Origin: Amphibalanus amphitrite
Lineage: Eukaryota > Arthropoda > Thecostraca > Balanomorpha > Balanidae
Reading direction: 5' to 3'
Assembly: GCF_019059575.1 (NCBI RefSeq)
Contig: NW_024883449.1
Span: 20,509 to 84,508 of the forward strand
Length of the DNA: 64,000 nt
The position numbers and the translations under genes are program-made. A model generated the notes under the pieces. It was not told the DNA's origin. It saw nothing but the letters and a program-made list of their open reading frames with translations, and made no database searches. Below, piece after piece: positions 27,435 through 40,664 of this stretch. Numbering within the stretch: the stretch's first letter is position 1; each line of letters opens with the position of its first letter.

Positions 27435-28483
27435 TCTAGCCCTCGCCCTGGCAGGAGGGGGGTCGATGCGACCCCCCCCCCCTAAGGTTTTTCGAAGATA
27501 GCGTAAAAACGGCGGCGCGCAGCGCCGCCAAATTTGGTACAGCCTATGGGGCAACCTTTTTACATATGACCTAAAAATTTCAGGTCCGAGTCACCTAAGG
27601 TCAGGTCACCAGGTCAGAAAAACCGGTACAAGGTCATGGTCAAATTTCAATTTTCTTTTATCACCTGTCCAACTCACAGTTTTGGACTGATTTCCTTCAA
27701 ACTTTCAGGATGTGCTAAGTTCACCGAGTTGTATAACATATAGTTCGGGTTTTTTGAGGTCACTGACCTGAGGTCAGTTAGAGGTCATTACGTCGTAATG
27801 TTAAACCTATGGGAAAATACTAAATTCGGAAAATACTGGAGATATCCGCTTCATTCCAACACTTTTGTGCTTTGAAACCACAGAACTAAACAGCAGGTCA
27901 CTTGGTGCTTCTTTGTTTGGTGTACTTATACATGGGTCAGGTCAAATGAGGTCAACTGAGGTCAAATGACGTTTTTGCCAATAACTTGGCACACAATGAC
28001 GCTAGAGCTTAAAAAATGGTATCATTGTGTTCCTGGTGATCAGCCGAATCGAATGATATGCGATATGATGCAATTTGGTTAACTTGAACTTAATTTATAA
28101 ATTTAAGTTTACTTAAAATTTAAGAAAAACTTTAAGTACACTTAAGCAAGCTAAAAAGTATATCATTCGACGCGCCTTGACGTGCTGAGTTCACTGGTGC
28201 TTTTCTTTTTGCTCTATCTTAATTAGATCAAAAGTTATAAGCGAAAAACTTTTGACCTGTTTTTAGCGAAAATTTTACATTTATACCCCCCAAAACCCCC
28301 CTAAAAATTGACCTAGAGCAACCAAATTTGCACAGGGGCGAGAACTCCAAGGAGCCCACCTACCTACCAAATTTGGTGTTTCTAGGTGCCATAGGAGCCA
28401 ATCGCGAGGGGGGGGGTCGCATCGACCCCCCCCCCCTGCCAGGCCGTGTTATGAAAAATGCCCTGCCAGGGCGAGGGCTAGTG
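27435..28483. mobile_element. TTAA-type transposon, copy 4
   Basis: The ends share CTAGCCCTCGCCCTGGCAGG inverted. The right end reads ...CTAGTG then TTAA (28484-28487). The left end reads TCAA (27431-27434) then TCTAG..., so a TTAA duplication with one mutated side is likely. A CTAG duplication is the alternative. Both ends have a large G/C-run hairpin (GGGGGGGTCGATGCGACCCC; GGGGGGTCGCATCGACCCC) and the left also AAAACGGCGGCGCGCAGCGCC. The interior has TGACCTGAGGTCA words and the ATCGAATGATATGCG / ATCAAAAGTTATAAGCG module pair. It has no coding capacity. Confidence 0.75.
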
Positions 28484-28487
28484 TTAA

Positions 28488-31481
28488 CCCTTCTACCATA
28501 TAGGCTAATTTTTACAGGCATTGTTATTGTATCATGCTATTGGCTATGCAACACCAGTCGAAATGATCTGTAATCAAAGCGCCCAGACACGGATGATGTA
28601 GTACCAATAATTGCCGACACCCGAGACGCTCCGTGCATATTTGGTTCCACCTCGGTGCCCATGGCTCTGACCGCCGCGGTCTGTACGTGGGTCGGAGGCA
28701 CGTGTCAGGCAGTCGAGTTCATGAGCACCAGCCGCTGATTTATATACTCACATGAATTACTCCCTTCAGCGAGGCAATTACACTGTCAATTAGCATAACT
28801 GCATGAACGAACATAGACAGTGTGCAAGTGCAGAACGGTTAAAAGGTAATGCGTACGGCAATGAACTCCAATAATCCATTGACGTTAACAAGAAACATGA
28901 GAACTGTATCACGTGCAGTGTAAACAATGTGCTCTGCCATTACAGATCCTTCAGAACGCGTCCCGTCACTGGCTCTGATCTGAGTTACATAAGCACACAC
29001 CGCGCTCTGAAATTTACTGACTCTGTATCGCAGCAAACCCATCCCCCGCACGTTGACCTTACGAGCCGCCACCTGCCGACGCAAACCAGGCCAAACAGTG
29101 GAGGTCCAACGCCAGTGCCCTGCGGTACTCCGCCGACTCGGCAGCGGCCCGCCCTCAGCAGCCGCTCCCATCTCGGCGCGGCCAGTCCTGAACAGACCGC
29201 CTCCTACAGACCTCTCATGAGCGCGTGGGCCTCATGAACCGCTCCTAACCGGGCACCTCGCGTCGACGCCAGTCCATATCGAGGGCAGCCGCCGCCGGCG
29301 ACGCGCCGACTCCGGCGACGGAATAATAATGACGGCCGTGTTGCTGAGAGTCGGGCGATCACCCCGGCCGGCGCGGCGGGGATATATCCGCTGACCGGGC
29401 GGGGTCAGACAGGGCGGGGCGGTCACTGGACGCAGGGCGGGGCCGGTACAGCACGGAGAGGTAGATATGGAGAGCTTTGTGACGGCCACCCGTGGAGAAT
29501 CACGACCGGGCGCGACGGGAACTGCAACGGTCTTCTGTAGTGACAGCTGTGACAGCCGCCACTTAAACCCTCTTTGGGGTGTGTGAACGGTGGTCGGATT
29601 AGGACAAATAAGAAATACAATGCAAAAATCGGACGTTTTTTTGTCGAATGTGAGCAGGCCAAATGTGTACGATGGATTGGCAAGAAGTTTAGCATAAATT
29701 CTAGCCTTTTCCACATCTCGAACAAACCTATAGTCCAAGGCACTTAAAGCAAGGCCTATAACAAAATATAAAAGTGTGAGCTCATTTTGGAATCACCGTC
29801 TACTATTCGACATAGTTCCTGTGATATGTATAACAAATACACCGACAGGCCAACTAAACATACTACCGCGGATGCCTATCATCCCCCAGATCGATCAAAC
29901 GCCGAAACAGTGTCGGCATCTTCAGTAGAGCCTCCGTCTGTCGGTCTCTGACCGCCGTAATCCCAGTTCTCGGGCAGTTCTCGGGCGCTGTGATTGACGT
30001 ATCAGGCAGCGGCCGAATTAATCGGGCGCGCGCGGGAGGGCCCCCAAATATTCGGTGCGTGTCGTTGGAAATCGGTCACACGTGGTCTGAATGGTTAGCG
30101 ATGCGTTCTGACAGGTACTTCTCGGCTGATGCCTCGGTCAGGCGACTGGCGTGATCTCCGCCCGTTGGGAATACGATCTGGGAGCCTCGGCGGGCGATCG
30201 CTGATGAATTACGTCTTGTTAGATCGGTTCAGATCTCATCATAAGTGATATTTAACGAAGACTAACTGTTTGTGATATGTCTTCATCTCCCCACTGCCCG
30301 GGAAGCTATTGGGAATCATGGATATGGTCAGTCGCAGTCGGCGCCTATACTCATGGATTTTTTATGAAATGTCAGGAGCTTTAAAAGACAGACGGCAAAA
30401 AACGTGAGCTTTTCTGGGGCCAGTGACCTGAGATATGACACGGGCGGCAGAGTCGGGCTATCAGCGGCCGAAAAGCACTTAGAGGGAACGTCATTCAGTC
30501 GAACATTTATAAATGGACCAGCGATTAGTGTTTTATGCGCTGAGAAAGGCAACACCCTAGGAAATACGCCCTTTTAATGGTGGACCGACGCATTAATGAA
30601 TCGGTCCGTTAAAAATTCAGTTCTATGCATTAAGGAAGCCAAGTGAGTAATGTGTATAAGTAGTAAGTGCATGCGCGGGAGCCCAAACAAACGACATTAA
30701 TCTGAAATAGACGACACCTAGATCACGCATTTATTTAAAAGAAATGTGAAATAACATAAACCACAGCTTGAACGGACAGCGTTCCGTGTTATGGGTGCGA
30801 TAACCATATTGGTTTCAATGCTGTGGATATCATTGTCGATAACCATATTGCTTTCAATAGTATGGATATAATTGTCAACTAATGTGGGCACCGTACCTAT
30901 GTTCACACCTGTTTTTGTTTTCAGAAATGGATTCGAAACTCTTGAATGAGTCTTCAATCCTCTAGCAAACTATCAAAAATCTACTACGACAGAATACAAT
31001 ACAGTTTAGGGTTTAGCAACACAAGCACCTAAACAAAATATGCATCGGAAACAAAACGAATGAGTCATTTCACGCGGCCGCTCAAATTCATAGTTTAAAG
31101 ATCACCGGCACAACCTAATAAAAGGTGGTCTCCTGGCTACACTACTGACCCACCGAGCCGATCATTTGGCCTCCGCTGTGGCCCAGTCCAGCTTGTTTCG
31201 AACACAATCGGACCGATCCAAGGACGCCCGGTCTCACCTACAGAGAGCTGCGGAGGAGCCATCTCTCCCGTACTAGCATAGCGGAATCAGGAAGTGTTAG
31301 GGGACAACGAACCCGAATGTGGGCCTTACCCATTATTGGTGCCATTCGGAATGTACAAATTCTTAATTTCTAGCTGAGTCACCGCATAAGAACGGTGTCA
31401 AATGCAACTTGATGCGATCCCAAAAGCTGTACGAATGAAAGCCGTTGGTGTCAGAAAGTCCCGTAAATTATAAAGTCATAA
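28488..31481. other. Intergenic, nothing recognised
   Basis: No gene or transposon ends found. The stretch 29280-29460 is GC-rich. A 40-bp block with CAATGCTGTGGATAT / CAATAGTATGGATAT is loosely duplicated at 30790-30870. Confidence 0.45.
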
Positions 31482-31835
31482 GGTCCCGTAGCTCAGTTGG
31501 TAGAGCGTTGGACTCCTCGTGGTGAGAGCACGCGTTCCCGGTTACAACAGTCCGGGTTCGAAGCGCGACGGGCGCTTGACATTTATGGGCATCCTGACAG
31601 GTATGGTTGCGGTTGGTGGCAGGCCGTAGCCAGGCGAAGTCAGTGAGGGGACCGGCCGTGCGCGGCTTTGTGCGCACGTTAAACTTTGGACTCCAAAGTC
31701 TAAATTCTGCCATAGAACTGGAATTGCGCGATCGGAGGGTAGAGGGCAGGGTCACCGCAACAAGCTTCGCTTAGCGGTGGCTCTGTCCTTGTGAATCCTT
31801 CCTAGCGAAAGGTTCGGACCAAATTTATAAAAAAG
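31482..31835 (+). mobile_element. tRNA-derived SINE, copy 2
   Basis: It begins GGTCCCGTAGCTCAGTTGG at 31482, with the A box at 31490-31501 and a B-box-like GGGTTCGAAGC at 31554-31564. The body is shared almost base for base with 21996-22346 in inverse orientation and the end is A-rich (AAATTTATAAAAAA). The tRNA region has roughly 25 extra bases between the boxes (around GTGGTGAGAGCACGCG), resembling an intron-bearing tRNA ancestor. It is not a functional tRNA gene. Confidence 0.82.
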
Positions 31836-34800
31836 AAGATATTTAACTTTTCTGTTGCTGATGAACTTGTATGCTCATTTTATGCATTCTCAAAACATTA
31901 AACATAGGGTCACTTACACCATATTTGGAAATCTAGCCTAGGTAGTCGTACAAACATAATTTGCTTGATTATATGCAATTGCACAAGCGTAAAGATAATG
32001 ATCAGCCCCGGTAAATATCTCGCTGTTTTTCGGCATTCTTGCACAAATAATCCGCACCGCCTGCAATGCCTCGTCTGCAGGCGCCTGATGAAATGCGACT
32101 GAACCAGTTGTGTCGGACGGAGCAGCGATCTGAGGAGCACCGCCGCGGGCGTCCGAGCACACCTGGCACCGGGGCGGAAACAGATCCACTGGCGAGCAGT
32201 TGTGGGTAACGAGGGCAGATCACAAACAGGCGCCTGTGCACAGCGTGCAGATGATGTTTGTCTGACGACCGTTATTTTGAAGGAAACACGCCTGATAAAG
32301 TTTAAGCTAGCTTGAGTTCGCCGAGCTCTAAATGAGGAGGGGAAGTCTGCACCGGCTGGTTACCCTTCAAAACAACAGCGGCATTGTGTTTTTACCATAT
32401 GGAGCACAGCTCTCAGCACCTAGATAAACGATGGAACGCACTTGTCTTTAATCGGGGCTGTTCTACGTAGGAGCCTGATAATGCTCTGTCATCGCTTTTT
32501 AACAATCCCGGGATTTCAGTAGCATGGAAACAATGTTTTCTGTTGATGGGCATAGCAAATGCGCGTGTTTAAAATAAAAGGATAGCTTAGTTAAAAGCAA
32601 ATATTTCTCCAACTTACAAATAGTTAAGTTGCAAATTTCTGAATAAAGAAATATCAAATAACATGGACGTTTCATAAAACATCAAACTAAAAATGGCTTA
32701 TTTGCTGAGACATACATAGGTATGCCAAGGAGTCATTTCTTTTTGCATCGTCATCTCCACATTGCTGTCCATTTGAAACACGTCCTTGCTGCCCCAGTCT
32801 TTATATCCCCCTCCCTCGCCCACCGTGAAGTCGCTGACATGTCACAAAAGAGAGAACGGTACCCTCTGTTCTCTTTGGAGCCTCTAGTTGGTCCTAGAAC
32901 GGTGCGTCCCGCCTGACGGCGCCCTGGTTCAAGCCTGACAGTCACGAGCTGGGCCTCTCCGTCAGAAGGAAACACAGGACACCTCTGCGCGGCTGAGCGA
33001 GATAAATGACGGAGCTTTGAGCCCGGCCGTCGACTGGCCGGCCGACCAGGGGTCGACGGCTGGGACGGCTGGCTAGAGTCGACGACACGTCTCAAGTCGA
33101 TGACTGTGACAAATACACTTTCGTTTGCTTAATTTTTCTTCTTTTTTATAGTTTTTCAGCTGCACGTTTTTGCGTTAACTTGTCATGTGGACTTAACGCG
33201 TCTTTTTATCCTATTGCCTGGTTCTTTCAAAAAATAAAACGCATCATAATGAAAGAAATGTACCGAGCTGTTTCTACAGCATTTAAACAGTCTAGTTCAC
33301 TTGTTGCTTATTTCTCTAATTAGGTATGGTACCTAAAACAATTATCAAAACGCTTAATGACAAAATAAACTCTCGACCACGTTCATCACCTTCCCCCTTT
33401 TGTTAGTGACGTCACCCTGATGACCAGTGACGTCTGATGACCATTGACGTCACACACTGGCCGGCCGGGCGGCGGTCGCCGTCCGCACGTGCGTGGTTCG
33501 CCCGGCGAGGGGGCGTTTATCGCCGGCTGTCACGTAAATTCGCCGGCGCCCCTCACTCCACTGATGCGGAGCACACCGCCGAGATGTTGTAACGCGGCTT
33601 CTTTACGAGTGGGATCGGGTCACAGGCCGGTGGGGGCGGAAGTGGCAATCCGCTGTCCACAGGCGGGCACTACAGGCTCTGACGTCATATAGAGTTCAAG
33701 GTCGGACGCATTTCGAGCTGCTTAAAAGATATGTCGCAACAACTGGCAAAGTCACTCCAGGCGCAAGGGGTAGATTTAATGCAGATCACCCAGACAGCAG
33801 TAAAGGCCGAAGAACAAACGAAAAATGGATGCATGGACATGTCTACGGACCGAAGTCATACCTATGGCTTTTCGAACTCGCCTTGTTGCCACGGATACGT
33901 CAGAAGTTGCCGAGTGCTCTGCAACTGTCTCCAATGACCTCCAGTGAGACTGCCCGGTAAACGCTGACCCCTGATGACCTGATGCATTTACCCTGTATGT
34001 ATCTTCGGTGGCCTCCAGTGACCGTTGGCAGTGGGCACTTCCCTGCAGGTCGTCAGCTTCCCTCGGGTCAGGTCAGACAGCTGGCGCCTTGCCAGAATGC
34101 TGCTCGCTGGGTTTTGCATCCAACATTCTTGATGCCATCTCCATACGTTACCGCTAAACGAGATAGCATTTGTAATGAATAGCTGACACAATTTAGCAAA
34201 CAAGGCAGCAAGGCGGTTCAGTCCATACCAGTAGACGTTTATGTGGAATTCCTCAAATGCACCGTTTCAGTGCAGAGAACAAGAACAAACGTATATAACA
34301 GGACGTTGACCTTACCCATTCAAGGCACCACCCTCCTCGATGCTGCATTTATATGAGGTGCAAACGTCCAAACATCTTGTTGCCTGTCGACAGTTTGGTA
34401 ATTATGCACATGCATGTGCCATCTGCGAGTCAGTCTGACAGTGGGAGAGTCCAACGAGCATGGGGTGCACGACTTTATGTGAGGCGTCAGCCGTCTGTGC
34501 TTTCGGTTTGTTCGTATAGAGTCAGTAACATTGTGCAATGTGCAACAAAAACATCTGGGCTCTCTTCCGGTAATGTTTGGAGTTAATTTTAGCCTCAGTA
34601 ACATAAGACCTACATAGTCAATGGTAGATCATCGCATGCGTAAAACTGGCTATCGTTTTTACCTTATAACTTTCTGTGAATAGGCGTCATATATTGAGCG
34701 TTAGGTCGATCAACGAGCATTCAGTACTTTCACCGTGCGCGACTCGTATTATAGAGGAACGAGGGTCAAGCGTGCCTCACGTTAGTGTAGTGTAGCATTC

Positions 34801-35323
34801 ATATTATTCCATTATGTTATTCCATATGTGTGTTTAACAAGCGCCGGTGACGTCTTGATTTACTGCATTTACTTGTTTTACATATCCGCATTGCATAATC
34901 TCAGACCGCTTCCATTCAGTATGACAAATGGGAGTTCACAAGCAGCTAAGGATTCGTGACGCATTATTGAATGTCACGGCTATTTACATCAACTAAAAAT
35001 ATTGTCCAAGCTATAATCATGCGTCTTGACTGAGACTTGCATACTGACGCACCAAAAACAACAATATTCGCTATGCATTATGTAAATAACATGTGGAATC
35101 GTGAATGGCGAATGATTTCCAATGGCCACGAAAACGAGAGAAAATCAATCATTTCAACATGGCGTGCAGGAAACACTTCATCACAGACCAGTTTGAGAGG
35201 TTATCTTTAAGGTCAACGCCCGGTAACCCAGTGCAGTGTTTGATCGGTACATGCAGGGGAGGGGGAGGGGGTCACATGGGCCGTGCAGACGCCAAGAGTG
35301 GGTAGGAGATGGGTAAGGTTCAA
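31836..35323. other. Intergenic, no gene recognised
   Basis: No gene is supported. The only structured item is the TGACGTCA cluster at 33407-33452, listed separately. A short frame at 35105-35300 with CRKHFITDQFE faintly recalls the C-x-x-H-F part of a THAP finger, but nothing else of that domain is present. Confidence 0.45.
33407..33452. promoter_or_regulatory. Cluster of three CRE-like sites
   Basis: TGACGTCA (33407-33414), TGACGTCT (33428-33435) and TGACGTCA (33445-33452) lie within 46 bases, next to a GC-rich stretch (33455-33560). The CREB/ATF family binds TGACGTCA. No transcript start is identified beside it, and since TGACGTCA also occurs in transposon ends in this window it may be a repeat remnant. 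Confidence 0.35.
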
Positions 35324-35703
35324 TCATAGACCTCTGTTTACTGTATGCCTGGCCTATTCAAATACATTAGCCAGAGGGGTGTGGTAATAACTGGTGTAAG
35401 CAAATTGACCACGGTCAAAAATGCATTACCAGAATGCACTTAAGCCAACATTTTGGGATGGTCTCGTTCCTAAGCTGGCTTAGAGCTTCGGTCCAGAAAA
35501 TAAATTTATCGTTGGCATACAGTAAAATACATACCAAACTCGGCCGGTGATAAATTTTCAAGACCTCAGTCCTTACTGATTTTTGAACTCGGCCTTCGGC
35601 CTCGTTCAAAAATCCAGTAAGGACCTCGGTCTTGAAAATTTATTTACACCGGCCTCGTTCAGTATTATATAACACCATAGACCTGGTGTACAGAGGTCTA
35701 TGG
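35324..35703. mobile_element. 380-bp MITE with internal long hairpin
   Basis: Inverted ends TCATAGACCTCTGT / ACAGAGGTCTATGG are flanked by TTCAA (35319-35323 and 35704-35708). Inside, 35545-35655 is a near-perfect palindrome with arms of about 50 bases (AAATTTTCAAGACC ... TTTTTGAAC) around TCGGCCTTCGGCC. The superfamily is not assigned. Confidence 0.7.
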
Positions 35704-38370
35704 TTCAATTAATCTTCGCACTTACATTTAGCTGCGAATTAACAACACGTTAGTGGTAAAAAGACTCTCCGCTTATCATGAGTCTTTTTTTACAGAAATG
35801 ACGCTCTTTGCGTTGATGTCCCTAGTCCCTATTTCATGCAGCTGCTGCTATTTATTTGTATTGAAGGTTGTTTCAAGAAATAAGCAGAGAAACCACATCG
35901 CAACAACAAATATATTTATGTAAATGTCTAACTTTATCTCGTTGGACCGGGCATCCCCAACTGCCAGTCTGTGCATTCGCACCCGCCCCTGAGGAATGCA
36001 CATTGGTAGGCACGAGCCAACACATCGTCACACCGCAAAACCGCAGACCAAGTCGTGATATCACGCTTCCCCTCACGAGCACACCCAGTGTATGCAAACA
36101 GCTGAAAACCCCGCGCGACAGATGAGCCGGGGACTGAGGAGGGGTGCATATCCGTCGACCCTGCGGTTAGGGGAATTCAGCGGGGTGGGCTGACGTACCG
36201 CTACCCCGGTGACAGAGGTCAACGGGGGTCAAAGGTCATGACCTGTCGCAGAGACGCTCACCAGGCATTGTATCGGGAGGACAGGCTTCAGGTCTTTTTC
36301 TCGAATAGTAGATAATTCTGTGGAAGTAACTGTCACATCATGATAGCGTGTGACATCAGACATGCTTGAATATCAGCCTTTTAGTGATGAATAATCGTCA
36401 TGAATATTTTTGCTGAATTCGCCAGCTAGTTTTCGTTTAAGAATCGTTTGGTAATGCGCATATACATAGATCTTAGATACTATATTCTGTAAAGTGAGAA
36501 TTATTCCTCAGAAAGAAGTGAATTGCACCGGGCCTCATAATTCTTTTAGCTGCCTTTTTAAAAAGCTCCTCTACCACCCGTATATGAAGGGACCCTGTAC
36601 ACCAAACCTAACAATTATATACTTACGACCTCACAAGTCACAGTCTCAAACAGAGATAAGGATCACCAGACCAATTAACTAAACGTTAACAGGACCTCAG
36701 GACAAAGACACGAGAAATGGCGAGCCGAAGGGTTCACGAGTTGAAAATGGTACGAGTGTGGCGTATAAAAGACATGGCTGGGTGTGTTTTCACATATAAC
36801 AAGGCCCTAAATTTGGAAAATTGCCGTTGGCCATATATATAGGACGTCTGTGCCCTGTTGTCGCTTTTCTATAGTGTTGTTATGACATCAATGACAATGT
36901 TAAAGTGGTGTTGTTGTTAGTACAATGAATTGGATGTTTCAGGCGTAACTCGTCAGCTGAATAACTTAGAACGTCATGTATACTTGTATAGTAATATGCA
37001 TCGGAGACGCACTTTCCGCTCCTGAGAGCGTATTTTCTGGATGCTTAGCTTATTCAAATTGATAACAAAACCGTTTACGTTAATGCTATCAGCTACAATG
37101 AATTTGATCCAGCACTGCTTTTTTATACCTCTAATATCTCAATCATAAACATGACTTCAAGCTATATGGGATGTAAGATGTGATCAGCTCGGCGCAGTAT
37201 AAAGTGGGGCCCCTGACGAATATCTTGAACTCGTTCCCAACAATCTGCAAGCCTGCTGACTGCGCACTGCGCAGCCATACTAGCAGTGAACGCCCGAGTC
37301 ATTCCCTCGGCTCCGCACAGGTGCTCGATTCATTTCGACCTCCCATGGGCGTTTATCACCATCACAATGGCACCTGCGCTGGTCAGTTCACCACCTGAAA
37401 GCAGTCACTGTTCGGGCTCTCGGAGGCAGCCGGGAGTGTTCGACGCACCCGTGCCGACATTAATTAACGATCTCCTGGTCACGGTTCGTCGATTGGTGGC
37501 CACAGCTCGCGGCTGAGATACCGCCCTCGTCAAAGCACGCCGGAGGAGAGATGGTTCCATGGCGTGCCTCCGAGGCACGTGGTTCTTTCGACGCATGGAC
37601 CACACAGGTTTTTCAGGGTGGGTCCGCGTTAATTGAATGTGGTACTCAAGCGTTCAAATTGATATGACATTAAATATCGAGGCATCGAAGAACTTATGCT
37701 ATGAAGCTGAAAAATAAAATGCCCGACCATTTCAAACATCTAACTAAACAGCAGCACGCTAAACACATCTCACATCGAAAAACTAGCAAGTGTAGAAGCA
37801 TGTCGACGTCTCGCATATTGATTCCTCATTAAGGAAGCCTATAAGGCGCCGTTCACATGGCGTCAGCTCTGAAGCGTTCCAGTTACACCCAGGCACTGGG
37901 AGCAGGGACCTCGGGAAGCCTTGACCACTGTTTTGAGGCCCCTCGATGACGTCATCAGCTCGAGTCGCGCTGTGCCCCGGGGCGGCGGACATGCCAATCT
38001 CGCCTCCTTGGCCGGATGAGCATGAACTGACCTGGCTAGGGGGAAGAGGGGGGAGGGCTCAGTGGACTTCACGAGTGACGAGGTCGAGGGGGGGGGGCGA
38101 CTGACGATGGAGGATAAGGGATAATTAGAACTAGATGATGACGAAGATGAGAATGGAAAAGAGGCTGGGGGTCAAGATACGGATGAGGATGGGTATGAGA
38201 AGGAATTGGGGAAATGTGGATTTGTACTGTCAGTCGTCATGCCAGAGGCGAGTATCTGACTACTTCAGTAGCGGTACTGCGGTCGCAGGTTCTGCGGTGG
38301 CTGCCTATACGGCGGTGGGCCTTTCCAGTCGCCCTCCCTTGCCATGACTTGCCAAGCAGCCTCTGCGACA
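35704..38370. other. Intergenic, nothing recognised
   Basis: No exon, RNA gene or definable transposon found. It is mostly ordinary sequence with short low-information frames. Confidence 0.45.
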
Positions 38371-39553
38371 CTACACCTTTTTTCCTTCAGTTTGAAAAAG
38401 TTTTAGCTCAATTTGAAAAAGATGTAATTCAATTTGAAAAAGTTGTACTTCAATTTGAAATAAGGTAACTTCAATTTGAAAAAGATGAAATTCTTTTTGA
38501 AATAGTTCAAATACAAATAGAAAAAGATATAATTCATTTTGAAACGTATCGGGCTCGGAAGAGAACACACTACACATAGTGTGCTGTGCCTGCGGATGTG
38601 CCTCAGGGCATGCAATCATGTGCAGACGTACTTCGCTGGGTGCCTCGAGGAACGCGACCACCCGATGGGCGTTTAAAATGTCCCTGCTTAGCTGCGGCTC
38701 TGCCGCACCACTGCACTGTTTTCAGCTTTGAAATGTGTGCCCGTGGTCGGGTCGCAGCGGGTCCGACTTCTGTCCGCTGGCAGAGTCGATTACCTGCCCA
38801 TTCATTCCGATCTCTGTGTCATGGCATCAATACAGATACCAAACATTCGTTTTTGAGATATCTGCGAAAAACGTCAGGGGATGGTGTTCAAACACCCCCC
38901 CCCCCCGGCCAGGCGCGGATTAATGTACTATTACTCGTAAAGGGGTGGGTGGAGAGCCGGTTAACGTCTTCTAATTCGTAATTTGTTTAATTTGATATAA
39001 AAAATGCCCTCCTTACCAGCTACCACACTTCTTAGTACTTACTTGTATGCCCCTATGCATTAGGTACCACGTAACGAAACGAGCAAATGTTTGGTATCTG
39101 TATTGATGCCATGACACAGAGATCGGAATGAATGGGCAGGTAATCGACTCTGCCAGCGGACAGAAGTCGGACCCGCTGCGACCCGGCCACGGGCACACAT
39201 TTCAAAGCTGAAAACAGTGCAGTGGTGCGGCAGGGACATCTTAAACGCTCATCGGGAGGTCGCGTTCCTCGAGGCACCCAGTGAAGTACGTCTGCACATG
39301 ATTGCATGCCCTCAGCCCTGAGGCACATCCGCAGGCACAGCACACTATGTGTAGTGTGTTCTCTTCCAAGCCCGATACGTTTCAAAATGAATTATATCTT
39401 TTTCTATTTGTATTTTAACTATTTCAAAAATAATTTCATCTTTTTCAAATTGAAGTTACCTTATTTCAAATTAAAGTACAACTTTTTCAAATTGAATTAC
39501 ATCTTTTTCAAATTGTGCTACAACTTTTTCAAACTGAAGGAAAAAAGGTGTAG
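38371..39553. mobile_element. Foldback element with 470-bp inverted arms
   Basis: The left arm 38371-38847 and right arm 39086-39553 are inverted copies with only scattered differences, ending CTACACCTTTTTTCCTTCAG. The outer 160 bases of each arm are about eight 21-bp units of the form TTCAATTTGAAAAAGATGTAA, as in foldback transposons, whose arms carry subterminal repeats. The 238-bp loop begins with a fragment of a TTAA-type element. No coding capacity and no clear target duplication were seen. Confidence 0.8.
38850..38919. mobile_element. Terminal fragment of a TTAA-type transposon
   Basis: TTTTTGAGATATCTGCGAAA, then GTGTTCAAACACCCC with a long C run, and GCCAGGCGCGGA before TTAA (38920-38923) match the right end of TTAA copy 1. 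Only about 70 bases remain, in the loop of the foldback element. Confidence 0.75.
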
Positions 39554-40664
39554 ATCTATCGATTTGCGGCCACGACATGCGTCCGCTGTTCAGCGGGTGC
39601 GCTCGACTGGACAGCCGAGTCGATTTGTAAATGTCCAGACGACAGAAGCGATGCAGCGCGTTTGTTGTGCATTCCAGGGGGGGGGGGGGGCACAGCAGGA
39701 CAGTTGCAGGGGCAAGACCAGGGATGACTAACGGGAAGGTTTATTAAATTGTAAGATGAAAGAGTTGGTTTGAAAAAGATTTCGATCAGCAGGCTCCTGA
39801 GATGTTTCGCGAGTCCGTACTCTGACCTCCCCTGCGGCACATCCTGTATCCGCCACTGGTCAGCGGAAACTTCAGATGACCTCAGACACCCAGACGGTAT
39901 GCGACAAGGTGACAGAGGACAGCGCACCGACAGGTGACCCGGGGCCTCGCCGACGTCGCGCCCTGCGCTCTTCTAGAACTTTACATCGCACGTGTTGGTG
40001 TCAGTCGTCATAGACAGGTTATCTACAAGTCCTTTACGTAAGTCCTTTTATATAAGTCCTTTTGGGGTATGAAGGCATTTCAGCAACTTCTTTAAGGAAA
40101 ATACAAAGTTTAAAACATTTAAATAGGATGATTTATATCTTAGTGCTTCATAACTAGGTTTTAAAATTTTCATTGAAATTCTATCGGAAATTATTGTGGC
40201 GCTGACAGGACCTGTAGACAACTTTTCTAGTTCTCCATTATTGCGCTTAATCACATATTCAGAATTCACTCTGTAGTTCAAAACCGTTTGTTTGAAAGAA
40301 GAGAAAACAGTGGAGCACATTGGCGCACCCTTACCGGCCACAGTTCAGCACCACACGGCTGGAATGGGGATGGTCTGATTATGCAAACATGGCCCCGCGT
40401 CACCCGCGGGCAGAACCGCAGCGTCCCAGTCTGGCTGACGTCAGGCTGAACTGATGTGGCTGGTGCAACATCAATATGATAAATGATAATGATATATATG
40501 ATAAATGATAGCGTCAAAGATCGAACGGCTCCAGTGTGCCCTCGGCGTCAGCACATAGACGCAAACCGTTCTGGTTTTAGTTCTTAAATAAGACCTTACT
40601 AGATGGCCATGTTTGCGCGATAACTGTATGGTATTTAATTGATTTTACGGGTTCTGTAGTGTGT
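39554..40664. other. Intergenic; short poly-G and AT repeats
   Basis: It contains G14 at 39677-39690 and an imperfect GATAAATGATA repeat at 40475-40510. No gene found. Confidence 0.45.

Noticed and set aside
29232-29738. 168-codon minus-strand open frame
   Set aside because: GC-rich chance frame with no domain, no splice signals and low-information composition.
31482-31575. Functional tRNA gene
   Set aside because: A and B boxes are present, but the T arm does not pair, the A-to-B distance is too long, and the body is shared with a second copy ending in an A-rich tail: a SINE.
35105-35302. THAP-type zinc finger gene
   Set aside because: Only CRKHF...F resembles it; the first cysteines, AVPTF-like end and further exons are missing.
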